Assembly: GCA_039819095.1 (NCBI GenBank)
Contig: JBCBSP010000003.1
Span: 186,001-250,000 of the forward strand
Length of the DNA: 64,000 nucleotides
Origin: JBCBSP01 sp039819095
Lineage (GTDB): Bacteria > Pseudomonadota > Alphaproteobacteria > Caulobacterales > Maricaulaceae
Reading direction: 5' to 3'
Below are positions 50,701 to 57,628 of the stretch, one piece after another. The notes below the pieces were generated by a model, which saw only the letters and a program-made list of their open reading frames with translations, was not told where the DNA came from and ran no database searches. Made by a program: the position numbers and the translations under genes. Numbering within the stretch: the first letter of the stretch is position 1; each line of letters starts with the position of its first letter.

Positions 50701-51549
50701 GTCGGTTCCCGTGGCGTTGGAAAACGCACCAATCGCAATCGCATTTTCCGCCTCAGCGTTTGCGAAGCGGCCTACCGCCACTGTGTCGAGTTCGCTCGCA
50801 TTGGCCCTACTGCCCACCGCGACGGCGTTCTCTTCAAGCGCATCAGCGCCGCTGCCCACCGCCACTGAGTCTTCTCCCGTGGCCATGGCGGTGACGCCAA
50901 CGGCGACAGAGGCCTCGCCCCTGGCGCGCGCCGCGTTGCCGACCGCAGTCGAAAGCGAGGCAGACCCTTCAGACAGCAGGCCGCACTGAAGCGCGCCAGT
51001 GCCGCCTGCGCCTTCTCGGCAGCGGCTGCCGGTATTCGGCGCGCGATCAACGATCTCGAGCTTTGTCCCGCTGTTCTGTCCTGATACAGGCGCATTAGCG
51101 TCGGCCTCGTCCGCCTCCAGCGCCGTGCGCAGCGCCGTCAGCGACAGGCGCGCATCGACCAGCGCTGCGGCGGCTTGCGGATTATCGGTTTCCACCTGTT
51201 CAGCCAGGGCCAGCACGGCCTCAGTCAGAACCGTCATCGCGGGCGCGGAGAAAGAGGTCTGGAGCGGCGCGGCGGGGATCGGCGCGAGCCCGCCCGCATC
51301 GGCGAGCGCGGACAGCTCCGCACGCGTGGCGGAGAGTTCTGAGCGCAGGGCTGCGATCTCTTCGAACACCGCGTGAAGGGCTGCGGCCTCGCCCCGGGCG
51401 CCGAAGCGCCCGCTGCTTCGCCGGTCTCGCTCCGCCTTGGTCGCGCTTGCGACCGCCGGGTCCGGACCTTTCAGTACGGTATCGGCATAGGCGGGCGCGC
51501 TCAGCACAAGGCTGGCGGCCGCGGTGAGCAGCAGACTGGATTTCTTCAT
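41734..51549 (-). CDS. Giant trimeric autotransporter adhesin (YadA-like, type Vc), about 3,271 residues
   Basis: Surface fibre predicted to form a trimer exported by its own C-terminal barrel. A Sec signal peptide (MKKSSLLLTAAASLVLSAPA, cleavage near AYA-D) is followed by a short helical region with an early Cys pair. Seven beta-roll heads follow, built of 14-residue repeats of the type SxAxGxxAxAxG, each closed by a connector around RANQIVLG...TTDADGNLASDGG. Then comes a coiled-coil stalk of polar-core heptads (IATNTTN), and a YadA-type anchor of about 75 residues ending in the aromatic tail VRMGW. ATG 51549 follows GGAGGGG. Upstream on the same strand is an AraC-type regulator. Ligand unknown; adhesion or biofilm role inferred. 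Confidence 0.93.
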   Translation of the reverse strand: MKKSSLLLTAAASLVLSAPAYADTVLKGPDPAVASATKAERDRRSSGRFGARGEAAALHAVFEEIAALRSELSATRAELSALADAGGLAPIPAAPLQTSFSAPAMTVLTEAVLALAEQVETDNPQAAAALVDARLSLTALRTALEADEADANAPVSGQNSGTKLEIVDRAPNTGSRCREGAGGTGALQCGLLSEGSASLSTAVGNAARARGEASVAVGVTAMATGEDSVAVGSGADALEENAVAVGSRANASELDTVAVGRFANAEAENAIAIGAFSNATGTDSTALGELAQATAVNATALGGQSDATANNATAVGQDALASDVRTTALGQGADATAADSTAIGAGATASSTISGGATAIGANSTASTISATAVGAGSTASGGGAVALGRDSDASGQRALSLGISSDATQLGAIAIGGIAQATGQRAIAVGDQANASGEGSIAIGGDFNGNGAGANASAVRAIAIGEDATATDTNTVAIGFNAQASGSFSTAFGAAAQATTGGATAIGQEALATAVRTTALGQGARATEADALAIGQNARALHSNSIAIGNGVGTSQANQIVLGLSSQTLRVPGLASAPGVVVADNAGNLTTNTTLVGDVAQNTTDIAALQAAGGGSVYLDVNSTGTAASATGTDAIAIGESAAAGGFTGVAIGNQADASAFDTVAIGTSATASNTFATAVGRNSLASGAEDTAIGANSVASGGLSTALGRGSAASGGSSTALGQSSVASSFSTTAVGTGANASGQYAMAVGALTRASGDQSIAQGCHADATGDGAIAIGSAELCDGTDDGAQATADGAIAIGEAASAGFENSIAIGAGAATTRANQIVLGTANETLTVPGIVSPASQVAQGTVTGVITTDADGNLASDGGALQTQVADNTTAIANISVSGTPYLDVNSGGPAASATGNGSIALGENSQASANQSVAIGRDAIASGIRRNVAVGQAAVAGDQNAIAVGYEATAARSAVAVGTQSRAGEQASTFGAGARADGNSAVAVGGGANAAGAASVMVGPRGSASGASASALGSQANAGGRQAIAVGCATDASGENAIAIGMSDDCNSGATGQTAASATNAIAMGHGANAAHGNSIALGAGAATTRANQIVLGTANETITIAGITSAASTAAQGMVTGVITTDADGNLASDGGALQTQVTDNAADIVALQAAGGGGGSGFAVVNTTGAAASATGDESVALGGDAQASADGAVAIGEDSEASNTDAVAIGRGAVASGSTAVGGGAQATGANSAAFGVNALATGDDSTSIGENSTASGNDATALGESSVANQNQTTALGSSATATGTSATALGFSADATASDATAVGNAAGADGADSTALGAGAFAASLDATALGAGALAGAERSVALGRRAVSAGEGGIAIGSDGADADPLGAQAVGEDSIALGSDSQALGDFSMAIGGVSVANGLVAMAIGDDSSVVGDFSIALGQGADVTGDNTVAIGLTATAQGSHGVAMGGDTDGDGFGAVLNGDRTVAIGSDSSAAADDATAVGEFATAGGERSTAIGQDALASSDESTAIGQFSTADAIGATALGFASAATGDQSIAQGCEAVAAGDGSIAIGASEDCDPTDGALGAQATREGAIAIGESTTSTTDAVALGRSATASGGGSLALGVDAEAVRGGAIAIGEEAFAEGFAAVALGEGSSARGGDSIAIGHDSAATSERAMAMGWGALASGDDALAVGRDASATDFFATAIGLETEASGNRSVAVGSFSNASGNRSIAIGSDPDNSGIGAEASATESIAIGGDAASSANFAIAMGRTADASGASSLALGDSADADGEDSVALGAGSASAFDNSTAIGAGAATTRANQIVLGTASETVTVAGLPSAASLAAQGTVTGFVTTDADGNLASDGGAALARIAQNEADIASLAGGGPVSGEPYLDVNSTGANAIATANGAIAIGGDSSATSEGAVAIGEGATAAGSTAVGGGAQAIGADTAAFGQNAFALAAASTALGENALADQLESTAVGEGAQATGTQSTAIGQGAIASEDDATAVGRTAVASGENSTAVGQGAQATATWATAFGESAAATAIDALAVGNEALAEGEFSTALGGTSIARGVDSSALGNAALAEADRATAVGANSEATGIAALAVGTDANASGNGSLALGSDFDGDGTGASAAGIDSIAMGGDALASADYAFALGFSSVASGTQSLAQGCEAVASGDGSIAIGMSENCNTGDANVGAQATANGAIALGEESSATAIDALAIGRDAAASGRESIALGSDSVASENLSTAVGSLAAATEAGATAVGYQAGATGERATAIGLDTDATAAFASAIGASAEATGSGSIALGGDSDGNGFGAIASGADSFAVGDGAVASGISAIAIGGDPDIDGDGARATADDAIAMGDDSTASAQRAIAIGESSNAGFENSIALGTGAATTRANQIVLGTASETVTIAGITSAASTAAQGAVTGLVTTDADGNLASDGGALQTQVNQNTADIAALGAGGGGSIYLDVNSTGAAASATGDDAIAIGEAASATEEGAVAIGRNASATNAGAVAIGDGAVASGSTAVGLLAMATGADSAAFGANTMATGAQSSALGENATADSDESTAVGEGATASNTQATAVGQGATASGNDATAIGQGASATAVAATALGQNAAAVAASSMALGDGSRAESVGALAVGTGATANGTNSIAIGDDASTAFDNSIALGANASTTRANQIVLGTVTEAVTIAGITSAASTAAQGAVTGLVTTDADGNLASDGGALQTQVTQNTADIAALGSVTPGSVYLDVNSTGAVASATGDDAVAIGEAASATEEGAVAIGRNASATNTGAVAIGDGAVASGSTAVGLLAMATGADSAAFGANTMATGASSTALGENAEATEDDTTAVGEDAEASGEASTAIGQGAVARGAGASAFGQGASAAFDNSMAIGVGAVASRADQIVIGTSSNTYTLPGLTSAASTAAQGAVDGFVTVDADGNIASDGGAALADIASNTAAIGVNTTNIATNTTNIATNTTNIATNTGNIATNTTNIANNTAGVATNTTNIANNTTTIATNTTNIANNSTSIATNTVNIANNTAGISTIANGVAVNAADIALLQAGVAGNGQRLIDLETQVDDHEDRITQNESDIADNRSDIDANRADIDNNTAAIATNRTDIDRNTVNIATNTDNIASNTAAIMGFDTRIRTNEVAIASNTGRIETLENDFAAMQVSVEQLSVLSTRNANQIAQNMDGIAIANALSGSTWLQQNETVAFSANWGHYDGSNALALSAARRVSNRLSANLAVGWADQTGKVGARAGVRMGW
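42405..42690 (-). repeat. Polar-core heptad stalk of the adhesin
   Basis: About thirteen contiguous seven-residue units (21 bp each) of the form [IV]xxN[TS]xx, such as IATNTTN and IANNTAG, followed after a break by about ten more degenerate units toward 41990. This N-at-d pattern is known in trimeric autotransporter stalks, where asparagines coordinate anions in the coiled-coil core. Confidence 0.85.
42981..43540 (-). repeat. Adhesin module copy B of an 840-bp-period internal repeat
   Basis: Aligns without gaps to 43821-44380 at a constant offset of 840 bp (280 codons). Most differences are at third codon positions, so the encoded residues (for example GAVASGSTAVGLLAMATGAD) are almost unchanged. 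Includes a connector and the following head. Confidence 0.85.
43821..44380 (-). repeat. Adhesin module copy A of an 840-bp-period internal repeat
   Basis: Partner of the copy at 42981-43540. The shared block covers YLDVNSTGA, GAVAIGRNASATN, ADSAAFGANTMATGA and the connector IAGITSAASTAAQGAVTG. Weaker copies of the same connector occur near 46080, 48240, 49060 and 49860. Confidence 0.85.
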
Positions 51550-51610
51550 AATCCCCTCCACGCGGACTCACGGCTCCGCGCAGCCGTCGCGCCGATGGCG
51601 CTGAGCGTCG

Positions 51611-51657
51611 CCCCGCAAAGACGAGGCCACTCTCTCATCACGAGAGTTTATGCGGGG
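51611..51657. promoter_or_regulatory. Nested inverted repeat in the adhesin leader
   Basis: Outer arms CCCCGCA (51611-51617) and TGCGGGG (51651-51657) enclose an inner perfect stem ACTCTC/GAGAGT (51629-51634 and 51642-51647). It lies in the 162-bp gap between the AraC-type gene and the adhesin start. No T run follows on either strand, so it is not a standard terminator. Either an RNA hairpin in the leader or a regulator dyad is possible. Confidence 0.5.
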
Positions 51658-51711
51658 AATTGAGAGGAGTCTTTAGCCTTACGTGCCAACCGGACCGGCC
51701 AGCGTTCGAAA

Positions 51712-52707
51712 TCAGGACGTTCTGAGCCACTCATTAATGGCGCACTTGATCCAGGGCCGCGAACCGGGAGGGGTTTTCAGCTCGAGCATGCGGCTGGGCG
51801 GCACCCCGAGCCGCTTGCGCACCGCCCGGCTGAACGCCGCCTCGGACGAGAAGCCCCAGCGGGTGGCGATCGCGCCGATCTGACCACGCTTCGAGCGCGG
51901 CTGGCCAAGATCGGCGATGGCGCGATTGAGGCGACGTTCCTGAATGTAGGCGCGCACACCGCCTGAGGATTCGAACACGCGATAGAGTGTGCGCCGGGTC
52001 ACGCCGAACGTTCGTACTATGTGATCTGCATTTAACGTCCGGTCGGACAGATGGGCTTCGATATACGCGCGGATCGCGTCATCGCGCCCAGCCGAGACCG
52101 CGCGGCGTTGCGCCTGGCCCTGAGGCCGATCGGCGATGCAGGCGCGAAGAATATTGATCAGGCGTTCCAGATCGATCCTCGATCCCGCCTCCAGCCGGTC
52201 CAGCGTCGAGGTCAGCTCGTGGGCGAGAACCCGGCCCTGTCCGGTCCGGCAATCGATGGTCGGCACACCCTGGCCGGGCGCGGGCCTGAATCCGACCAAC
52301 GCCTTGGGCAGGATGATGCCCTCGACAAGGCATCGCGTGTGCACATTCGTATAGGGATGGCACCAGTCGAGCACGGTGAAAAGATCCGCGCACTGCTCGA
52401 ACGCTGCGCCGTCCATAACGCCGCGCCCGCGCCCTTCGACCACGCGCTGAACTGAAATCAGCTCCGAGCACAGCGCCAGATGCGCTTCGGTCCGGTGCAG
52501 GGTCTGGCCCGACATCCGGAACCGGTTCAGCGTCACGCCGTTCGCATGCCAGATCTCGCCGGTCACCCGCGCGAAGCCATCCTCGCCAAACATCGGCCGC
52601 GCGTCAGCGACCGGGTTCCAGGCGTGAATCCAAGCCTCGATCGCTGGATCGCCTTCCCGGGCGAGAAGGTCGATCGACTTTCGATGGAACGCTAAACGCT
52701 CGGGCAT
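51712..52707 (-). CDS. AraC-family transcriptional regulator
   Basis: 331-residue regulator. The C-terminal AraC/XylS double helix-turn-helix occupies about residues 220-320, with LNADHIVRTFGVTRRTLYRV and the second helix pair IGAIATRWGFSSEAAFSRAV followed by RKRLG. The N-terminal 200 residues resemble the AraC-binding-like sensor domain seen in several family members, with no identifiable ligand. It is encoded immediately upstream of the giant adhesin on the same strand, so control of that gene is the simplest hypothesis. GAGG precedes the ATG at 52707, which overlaps the end of a possible short upstream frame. Confidence 0.9.
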   Translation of the reverse strand: MPERLAFHRKSIDLLAREGDPAIEAWIHAWNPVADARPMFGEDGFARVTGEIWHANGVTLNRFRMSGQTLHRTEAHLALCSELISVQRVVEGRGRGVMDGAAFEQCADLFTVLDWCHPYTNVHTRCLVEGIILPKALVGFRPAPGQGVPTIDCRTGQGRVLAHELTSTLDRLEAGSRIDLERLINILRACIADRPQGQAQRRAVSAGRDDAIRAYIEAHLSDRTLNADHIVRTFGVTRRTLYRVFESSGGVRAYIQERRLNRAIADLGQPRSKRGQIGAIATRWGFSSEAAFSRAVRKRLGVPPSRMLELKTPPGSRPWIKCAINEWLRTS

Positions 52708-52862
52708 GTCAGGCCTCGTCCAGAACGGGTGGACGGCAAAGGCTCCTGCCGGACGGCGCCGTTGAATCGCGCGCGCCCATCGGTGCCGCAGATAAGGCGC
52801 GCCGCTCGCTCAGCTGCCAGCCTGTCCATATTGAAGCGCAAATATGAAAGCGCCCGGCGCAT
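52692..52862 (-). CDS. Possible 56-residue upstream peptide, overlapping the AraC-type start
   Basis: Short frame beginning MRRALSYLRFNMDRLAAER behind GAGGAGG (five-base spacing) and ending 16 bp inside the AraC-type gene. The first 22 residues could form a basic amphipathic helix; the rest is low-complexity Arg/Gly/Ser-rich. The good ribosome site and overlap suggest possible translational coupling, but nothing else supports it and it is not recognised. Confidence 0.25.
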   Translation of the reverse strand: MRRALSYLRFNMDRLAAERAARLICGTDGRARFNGAVRQEPLPSTRSGRGLTCPSV

Positions 52863-53107
52863 GGCGACCTCCTCGCCGCCACAGGTTCGCGCCAGCGTGA
52901 GCTGAAAGATGCATCCAGATCCAGTTCCGCCTAAAATAGAAGCAAAACAAGGACCGGGTCGCAAGATGATCTCAGGCGACGTCTCGTAAAATCGCCGCGA
53001 ATTTTGATCCGCCAAGACCGCCGGCGCCCGATAGCGGATTAATATTACAGCGCCTCTGAAAAGCCTCCAGTCGACGCCGCGGGCCGGTCTCGCCTACAAC
53101 GGGTCTT
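52863..53107. other. Non-coding gap upstream of glnD and the AraC-type gene
   Basis: Divergent intergenic region; together with the weak short frame at 52692-52862 it makes a 400-bp stretch without a confident gene. It is locally AT-enriched (for example around 52935-52960 and 52975-53045) and must hold the promoters of glnD and araC, but I could not assign convincing boxes, and I see no tRNA or repeat in it. Confidence 0.5.
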
Positions 53108-55945
53108 ATGAGACCGTCTCTTCTTCCCGCCGCGCTGGACGGGCTTCGCCTTCGGGCGGAGCTGGCGGCAACGACGCAGGCCGGTTGGACCCGGCCGGCG
53201 AGCCGAACCGCCGGGCTGGCGCGGCTCAAGCGCTATCTGGAGCGGGGCCGCGCCCATGCGAGCGCGCGCCTGTCGGGCAAGGGCGGGGGGCTGGAGGCGG
53301 CGCGCGTGCTCGCCAACGTCACCAATGCAGCGATGCGGGCCCTGTTTGATTCCATCATGAGCGATGAGTTCGAGACCGGGGCGGAAACCCCCGGCCTCGC
53401 CCTCTGCGCCATTGGCGGGTACGGCGCCGGCGAGCTTGGCCCGCAATCGGATATCGATCTGATGTTTCTGGTCGGCGAGGACGCGCCCGACGGCGTCGAA
53501 ACGGTGGTGGAGCGCATGCTTTACGTGCTGTGGGACGCCGGTCTGCCGGTCGGCGGCGGGGCGATCCGCATCGAGGAAGAGGCCCTGGCGCTCGCCGAAG
53601 AGGACGTATCGGAGCGAACCGCCCTTCTGGATCTTCGTCCGATCTCCGGTGATGAGGCGCTGGTCGGCGGGCTGAAAACCCGGTTCGACGAACAATTGCG
53701 CGCCGGCGATGCCGCCGGCTTCGTAGCGGCCAAGCTGGAAGAGCGCGAGACCCGCGTCGAACGTCAGGGCGATAGCCGCTATGCGGTCGAGCCCAATGTG
53801 AAGGACGGCAAGGGTGCGATGCGCGATCTGCAGACCCTGCGCTGGCTGGCGCAGGTTCTGTATGGCGGCGATGCGCTCGAGCGCTGGGTGGGAACGGGAT
53901 TGCTGAGTGTCGCCGATGTGGAGCGCTATCTCGGCGCGGCGGATTTTTTCTGGACGGCGCGCTTCCATCTGCACGATCTGACCGGGCGCAAAGACGACCG
54001 GCTGAGCTTTGACGTGCAGCCGGAAATCGCCGCGCGCATGGGCTATGAGGACGCTGAAGACGTGCTCGCGGTGGAAGCCTTCATGCGCGATTTCTTCCGC
54101 TGCGCTATCGATGTGGGAAGCCTGACGCGCCTGGTCAGCGCCAAGCTGGAAGCCGATGAGCTGAAAACCCCGCCCGCCGGAATCGGTCGCTTCCTGCCCA
54201 GCCATGCCGGGTTCGAGGCCGACAATGAGCTGCAGACCGAGCTGGCTGAAGCCGGCTTCGTGCTGCGCCGCGGTCGGCTCGACTTCGTCGAATCCGGACG
54301 GCTGCATTCCGACCCGGTCCTCCTTTTGCGCCTGTTCGAGCTGGCCGCCACGCACGGCGTGGATCTCCACCCGGACGCCTTCGCGACGGTCTCCCAGGCG
54401 TTGCCGCGCATTGATGACGCGTTTCGCCGGAACGGGCGCGCGGCGCGCTCTTTCTTCGCAACACTGCTGGACGCCGATGATCCGCGCATGACGTTGCGCG
54501 CGATGACCGAAGCGGGGTTGCTCGGCGCCTTCATCCCGGAATTCGGCGATGTCGTCGCGCGCACTCAGTTCAACATGTATCACCGCTTCACGGTGGATGA
54601 GCACACGCTGAACGCGCTCGGCTATCTGCGCGAAATCGAGCAGGGGCGGCTGGAAGCCGATCACCCGCTCGCCACCCGGCTCGCACCGAAGATCAAGCAT
54701 CGCCGGGCCTTGCATCTGGCGATCCTTTTGCACGATACCGGCAAGGGGCAGGGCGATCAGTGCATTGAGGGCGCCGAACGCGCGTTCATCGCCTGCGAAC
54801 GCCTCGGACTGGACGATCAGGAGACGGAACTCGTCGCCTGGCTTGTGCGCAATCATCTGGAGATGAGCGATGTGGCCCAGCGCCGCGACATCTCTGATCC
54901 AAGAACGGTTCTTGATTTCGCACGAACGATCGGTTCAGTCGAGCGCCTGCGCCTCCTAACCTTGCTGACCGTGGTGGATATCCGTGCGGTCGGCCCCGGC
55001 GTCTGGAATGGCTGGAAAGCCCAGCTTCTGCGTGATCTCTATCAGGCGGCGGCGGCCGTGCTGCGTGACGGCGAGCAGCCCGCCGAAGAGGAAGCCCGCG
55101 CGCGGATCGCCCAGCGCGCGGATCGCGCCCGCAAGCGCTTCACCGCCCAGATGGACCGGATCGATCCGGAGTTTGCCGCGCAATGGACCGGGGAGCTGGA
55201 TGACAGCTATTGGCTGGCCTTCTCCGAAACCGACCGGCTGCGCCATGCCGCCTTCGCGCGCGCAACGATGAAGCGCGGCGACGACGCCGCAGCCGGCGTC
55301 AGGTTGGATCGAACCCGTTCGGCGACCGAGGTTCTGGTCATGGCCCGCGACCGCGATGGTCTGTTCGCCGACATTGCCGGCGCGCTCGCGCAGAACGGCG
55401 CCAACGTCGTCGGCGCTCAGGTCTTCACCACTGCCGGCGGGCGGGCGTTTGACGTCTTCTACGTCCAGGAACGCGGCGGCAAGCCCTATGGCTGGTGCGA
55501 GGTAACCGATCGCGACCGGCTGAAAGCCGAGGTGGAGGCCGCCGCAAGCGGCACCCTGCCGGCTCCGGCCATTCCCGGACGGCGCATCATGCGTCGCGAG
55601 GCGGCCTTCCGCGTTGCGCCCTGGGTGACGATCCATGAGGACGGATCAGATGACGCCCTGCTCGTGGAGGCCTCCGGGCGGGATCGTCCTGGCCTACTGC
55701 ATGATCTGACCCGCGCCCTGACCCAAATGGGCCTGTCCTTGCAAGCAGCCCGCATTGATGGGTATGGCGAGCGGGCGGTAGACACCTTCTACGTGACCCG
55801 GCAGGGCCGAAAGCCCGACGCGAACACCTGCGGCGAGGCGCTCAGGAAGAAGCTCCTGGCGGTGCTCGGCGCGCCGGAGGCCGCCGCAGAGAAGGGCCAG
55901 GCCGAAGCCGGCCTGGCCCAAGCCGACGCCAATTACGGACGCTGA
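53108..55945 (+). CDS. glnD: [Protein-PII] uridylyltransferase / uridylyl-removing enzyme
   Basis: Central nitrogen sensor that uridylylates PII proteins under nitrogen limitation and removes UMP when glutamine is high. 945 residues. The nucleotidyltransferase motif GGYGAGELGPQSDIDLMF lies near residues 102-119. A helical linker follows, then the HD hydrolase domain (LHLAILLHDTGKGQ, about 536-549, and VRNHLEMSD). Two C-terminal ACT domains are present (about 730-810, ATEVLVMARDRDGLFADIAG; about 845-920, LLVEASGRDRPGLLHDLTRA). It is followed after 2 bp by murJ. No PII gene is in the window. Confidence 0.96.
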   Translation: MRPSLLPAALDGLRLRAELAATTQAGWTRPASRTAGLARLKRYLERGRAHASARLSGKGGGLEAARVLANVTNAAMRALFDSIMSDEFETGAETPGLALCAIGGYGAGELGPQSDIDLMFLVGEDAPDGVETVVERMLYVLWDAGLPVGGGAIRIEEEALALAEEDVSERTALLDLRPISGDEALVGGLKTRFDEQLRAGDAAGFVAAKLEERETRVERQGDSRYAVEPNVKDGKGAMRDLQTLRWLAQVLYGGDALERWVGTGLLSVADVERYLGAADFFWTARFHLHDLTGRKDDRLSFDVQPEIAARMGYEDAEDVLAVEAFMRDFFRCAIDVGSLTRLVSAKLEADELKTPPAGIGRFLPSHAGFEADNELQTELAEAGFVLRRGRLDFVESGRLHSDPVLLLRLFELAATHGVDLHPDAFATVSQALPRIDDAFRRNGRAARSFFATLLDADDPRMTLRAMTEAGLLGAFIPEFGDVVARTQFNMYHRFTVDEHTLNALGYLREIEQGRLEADHPLATRLAPKIKHRRALHLAILLHDTGKGQGDQCIEGAERAFIACERLGLDDQETELVAWLVRNHLEMSDVAQRRDISDPRTVLDFARTIGSVERLRLLTLLTVVDIRAVGPGVWNGWKAQLLRDLYQAAAAVLRDGEQPAEEEARARIAQRADRARKRFTAQMDRIDPEFAAQWTGELDDSYWLAFSETDRLRHAAFARATMKRGDDAAAGVRLDRTRSATEVLVMARDRDGLFADIAGALAQNGANVVGAQVFTTAGGRAFDVFYVQERGGKPYGWCEVTDRDRLKAEVEAAASGTLPAPAIPGRRIMRREAAFRVAPWVTIHEDGSDDALLVEASGRDRPGLLHDLTRALTQMGLSLQAARIDGYGERAVDTFYVTRQGRKPDANTCGEALRKKLLAVLGAPEAAAEKGQAEAGLAQADANYGR

Positions 55946-55947
55946 CC

Positions 55948-57549
55948 ATGCGCTTGCTGCGAAATCTAGGCGTTGTCAGCGGCATGACCCTGATCAGCCG
56001 GGTTCTGGGCTTCTTCCGGGAAGTGCTCACCGCCGCACGTCTTGGCGCCGGACCGGTGGCGGACACCTTCTTCCAGGCCTTCATGATCCCGAACACCTTC
56101 CGTCGGATCTTTGCTGAGGGCGCTTTCAACGCCGCCTTCGTCCCGCTCTATGCGCGCGAGATGGAGGGGGCCGGGCACGAAGAAGCCGACCGCTTCATGA
56201 GCGAGGCGCTGTCCTTCCTGATCACGGTAACGGGCGCGATCGTCGTCGCCTTCCAGCTCGCCGCCCCATGGCTCGCCTATGTCTTCGTGCCCGGCCGGAT
56301 CGGCGATCCCGATGGGATGGCGCTTGCGGTGCTGCTGATCCAGATCACCATGCCCTACCTCTTGTGCATGGCGGTCGTCGCGCTGATCAGTGGCGGGCTG
56401 AACACCCATGGGCGTTTTGCAACGGCCGCGGCGGCGCCGGTCCTGCTCAACGTCTTCATGATCGCGGTGCTGGCCGCCGATATCTGGACCGGTCGAAGCC
56501 TGGCCATCGCCCTGTCGATCAGCGTGACCGCCTCCGGCGTGGCCCAGCTTGTCATGCTGGTGATGGCCGCGCGCAGCGCCAGGCTGGGGCTCCGGCTCAT
56601 GCCGCCGCGAATCACCCCTCGGGTGAAGCGCCTGATTCTGCTGGGCATACCCGGCGCGGTTGCAGCCGGCGCGACGCAGATCAATGTGCTCCTGACCTCC
56701 TCCATCGCCACGCTGGAGGCTGGGGCCCGGTCCTGGCTGAATTACGCCGAGCGCCTTTATCAGCTCCCTCTTGGCGTGATCGGGATCGCCATGGGCGTGG
56801 CGCTGTTGCCGAACCTGGCGCGACGCCTGCGCGCGGGTGATGAGGCGGGCGGCCAGTTCGCACTCAACCGCTCTTTGGAGATTTCTGCAGCCCTAACCTT
56901 GCCCGCTGCAGCCGCTTTCCTGGTGATCCCCGGCTTCCTTGTTTCCGGGCTTTACGAATGGGATCAGTTTACGGCTGCCGACAGTCGCGCCACCGCACAG
57001 GCGCTGACCGCTTATGCGGCGGGGCTGCCGGCTTTCGTCATGATCAAAGTGCTGACGCCGGGCTTTTTCGCCCGCGAAGACACTCAGACCCCGATGCGCT
57101 ATGCACTCGCCTCCATGGCGATCAATCTGGTGTTGGCGCTGAGCCTGTTCTTCGGGGGGATGGGCTTTGTCGGGCTCGCCATCGCCTCGTCTGTGGCCGG
57201 ATGGGTGAACGCGGTTCTCCTGGCCACCACCCTAACCGAACGCGGATATTTGAAGATTGACACGCGCTTCGCCTCGCGCCTGCCGCGGCTTGTAATCGCT
57301 TCGGCCGCGATGGCGGCGGCGGTGTGGCTCGCTGCAGCCGCCGGGCCCTCGCTGACCAGCGCGATCGCAGCCCATATCGGGCCGAATACAGCCCGCGTTC
57401 TCGTGCTGCTTCTCGTGGTCTCGACTGGAGCCCTGGTTTATGCGCTGGCTTGCCTGGCGTCGGGCGCCCTGAAGCCGCGTGAATTTCTCGATGCGTTGCG
57501 ACCCGGCAGAGACGCCAGACCGGACCCTTCAGCCGGCGACCTCAGCTAG
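55948..57549 (+). CDS. murJ: Lipid II flippase MurJ (MviN)
   Basis: Flips lipid II across the inner membrane for peptidoglycan synthesis. 533 residues, about fourteen membrane helices. The family start GMTLISRVLGFFREVLTAARLG and the signature PNTFRRIFAEGAFNAAFVPL are intact, as are LPLGVIGIAMGVALLPNLAR and PGFFAREDTQTPMRYAL. The charged residues lining the cavity (RVLGFFRE, FREDT-like) are kept. The gene is 2 bp downstream of glnD and 79 bp upstream of trpS, a conserved alphaproteobacterial order. Confidence 0.96.
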   Translation: MRLLRNLGVVSGMTLISRVLGFFREVLTAARLGAGPVADTFFQAFMIPNTFRRIFAEGAFNAAFVPLYAREMEGAGHEEADRFMSEALSFLITVTGAIVVAFQLAAPWLAYVFVPGRIGDPDGMALAVLLIQITMPYLLCMAVVALISGGLNTHGRFATAAAAPVLLNVFMIAVLAADIWTGRSLAIALSISVTASGVAQLVMLVMAARSARLGLRLMPPRITPRVKRLILLGIPGAVAAGATQINVLLTSSIATLEAGARSWLNYAERLYQLPLGVIGIAMGVALLPNLARRLRAGDEAGGQFALNRSLEISAALTLPAAAAFLVIPGFLVSGLYEWDQFTAADSRATAQALTAYAAGLPAFVMIKVLTPGFFAREDTQTPMRYALASMAINLVLALSLFFGGMGFVGLAIASSVAGWVNAVLLATTLTERGYLKIDTRFASRLPRLVIASAAMAAAVWLAAAAGPSLTSAIAAHIGPNTARVLVLLLVVSTGALVYALACLASGALKPREFLDALRPGRDARPDPSAGDLS

Positions 57550-57628
57550 CCATGGCTTGAGCACGGGACGCCTCGCGGCTAAGAGGCGGCTGCCCACCAC
57601 TCGCCTCATCAGGAAAACCGAGCCCGCC

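Noticed and set aside
53045..54856. 603-codon open frame on the minus strand opposite glnD
   Set aside because: It is antisense to an unambiguous GlnD with NT, HD and ACT motifs; GC-rich third positions leave such shadow frames open, and the translation shows no family.
57560..57628. Possible trp attenuator before trpS (dyad GCCTC/GAGGC)
   Set aside because: Only five pairs, no T tract and no Trp-codon leader peptide.
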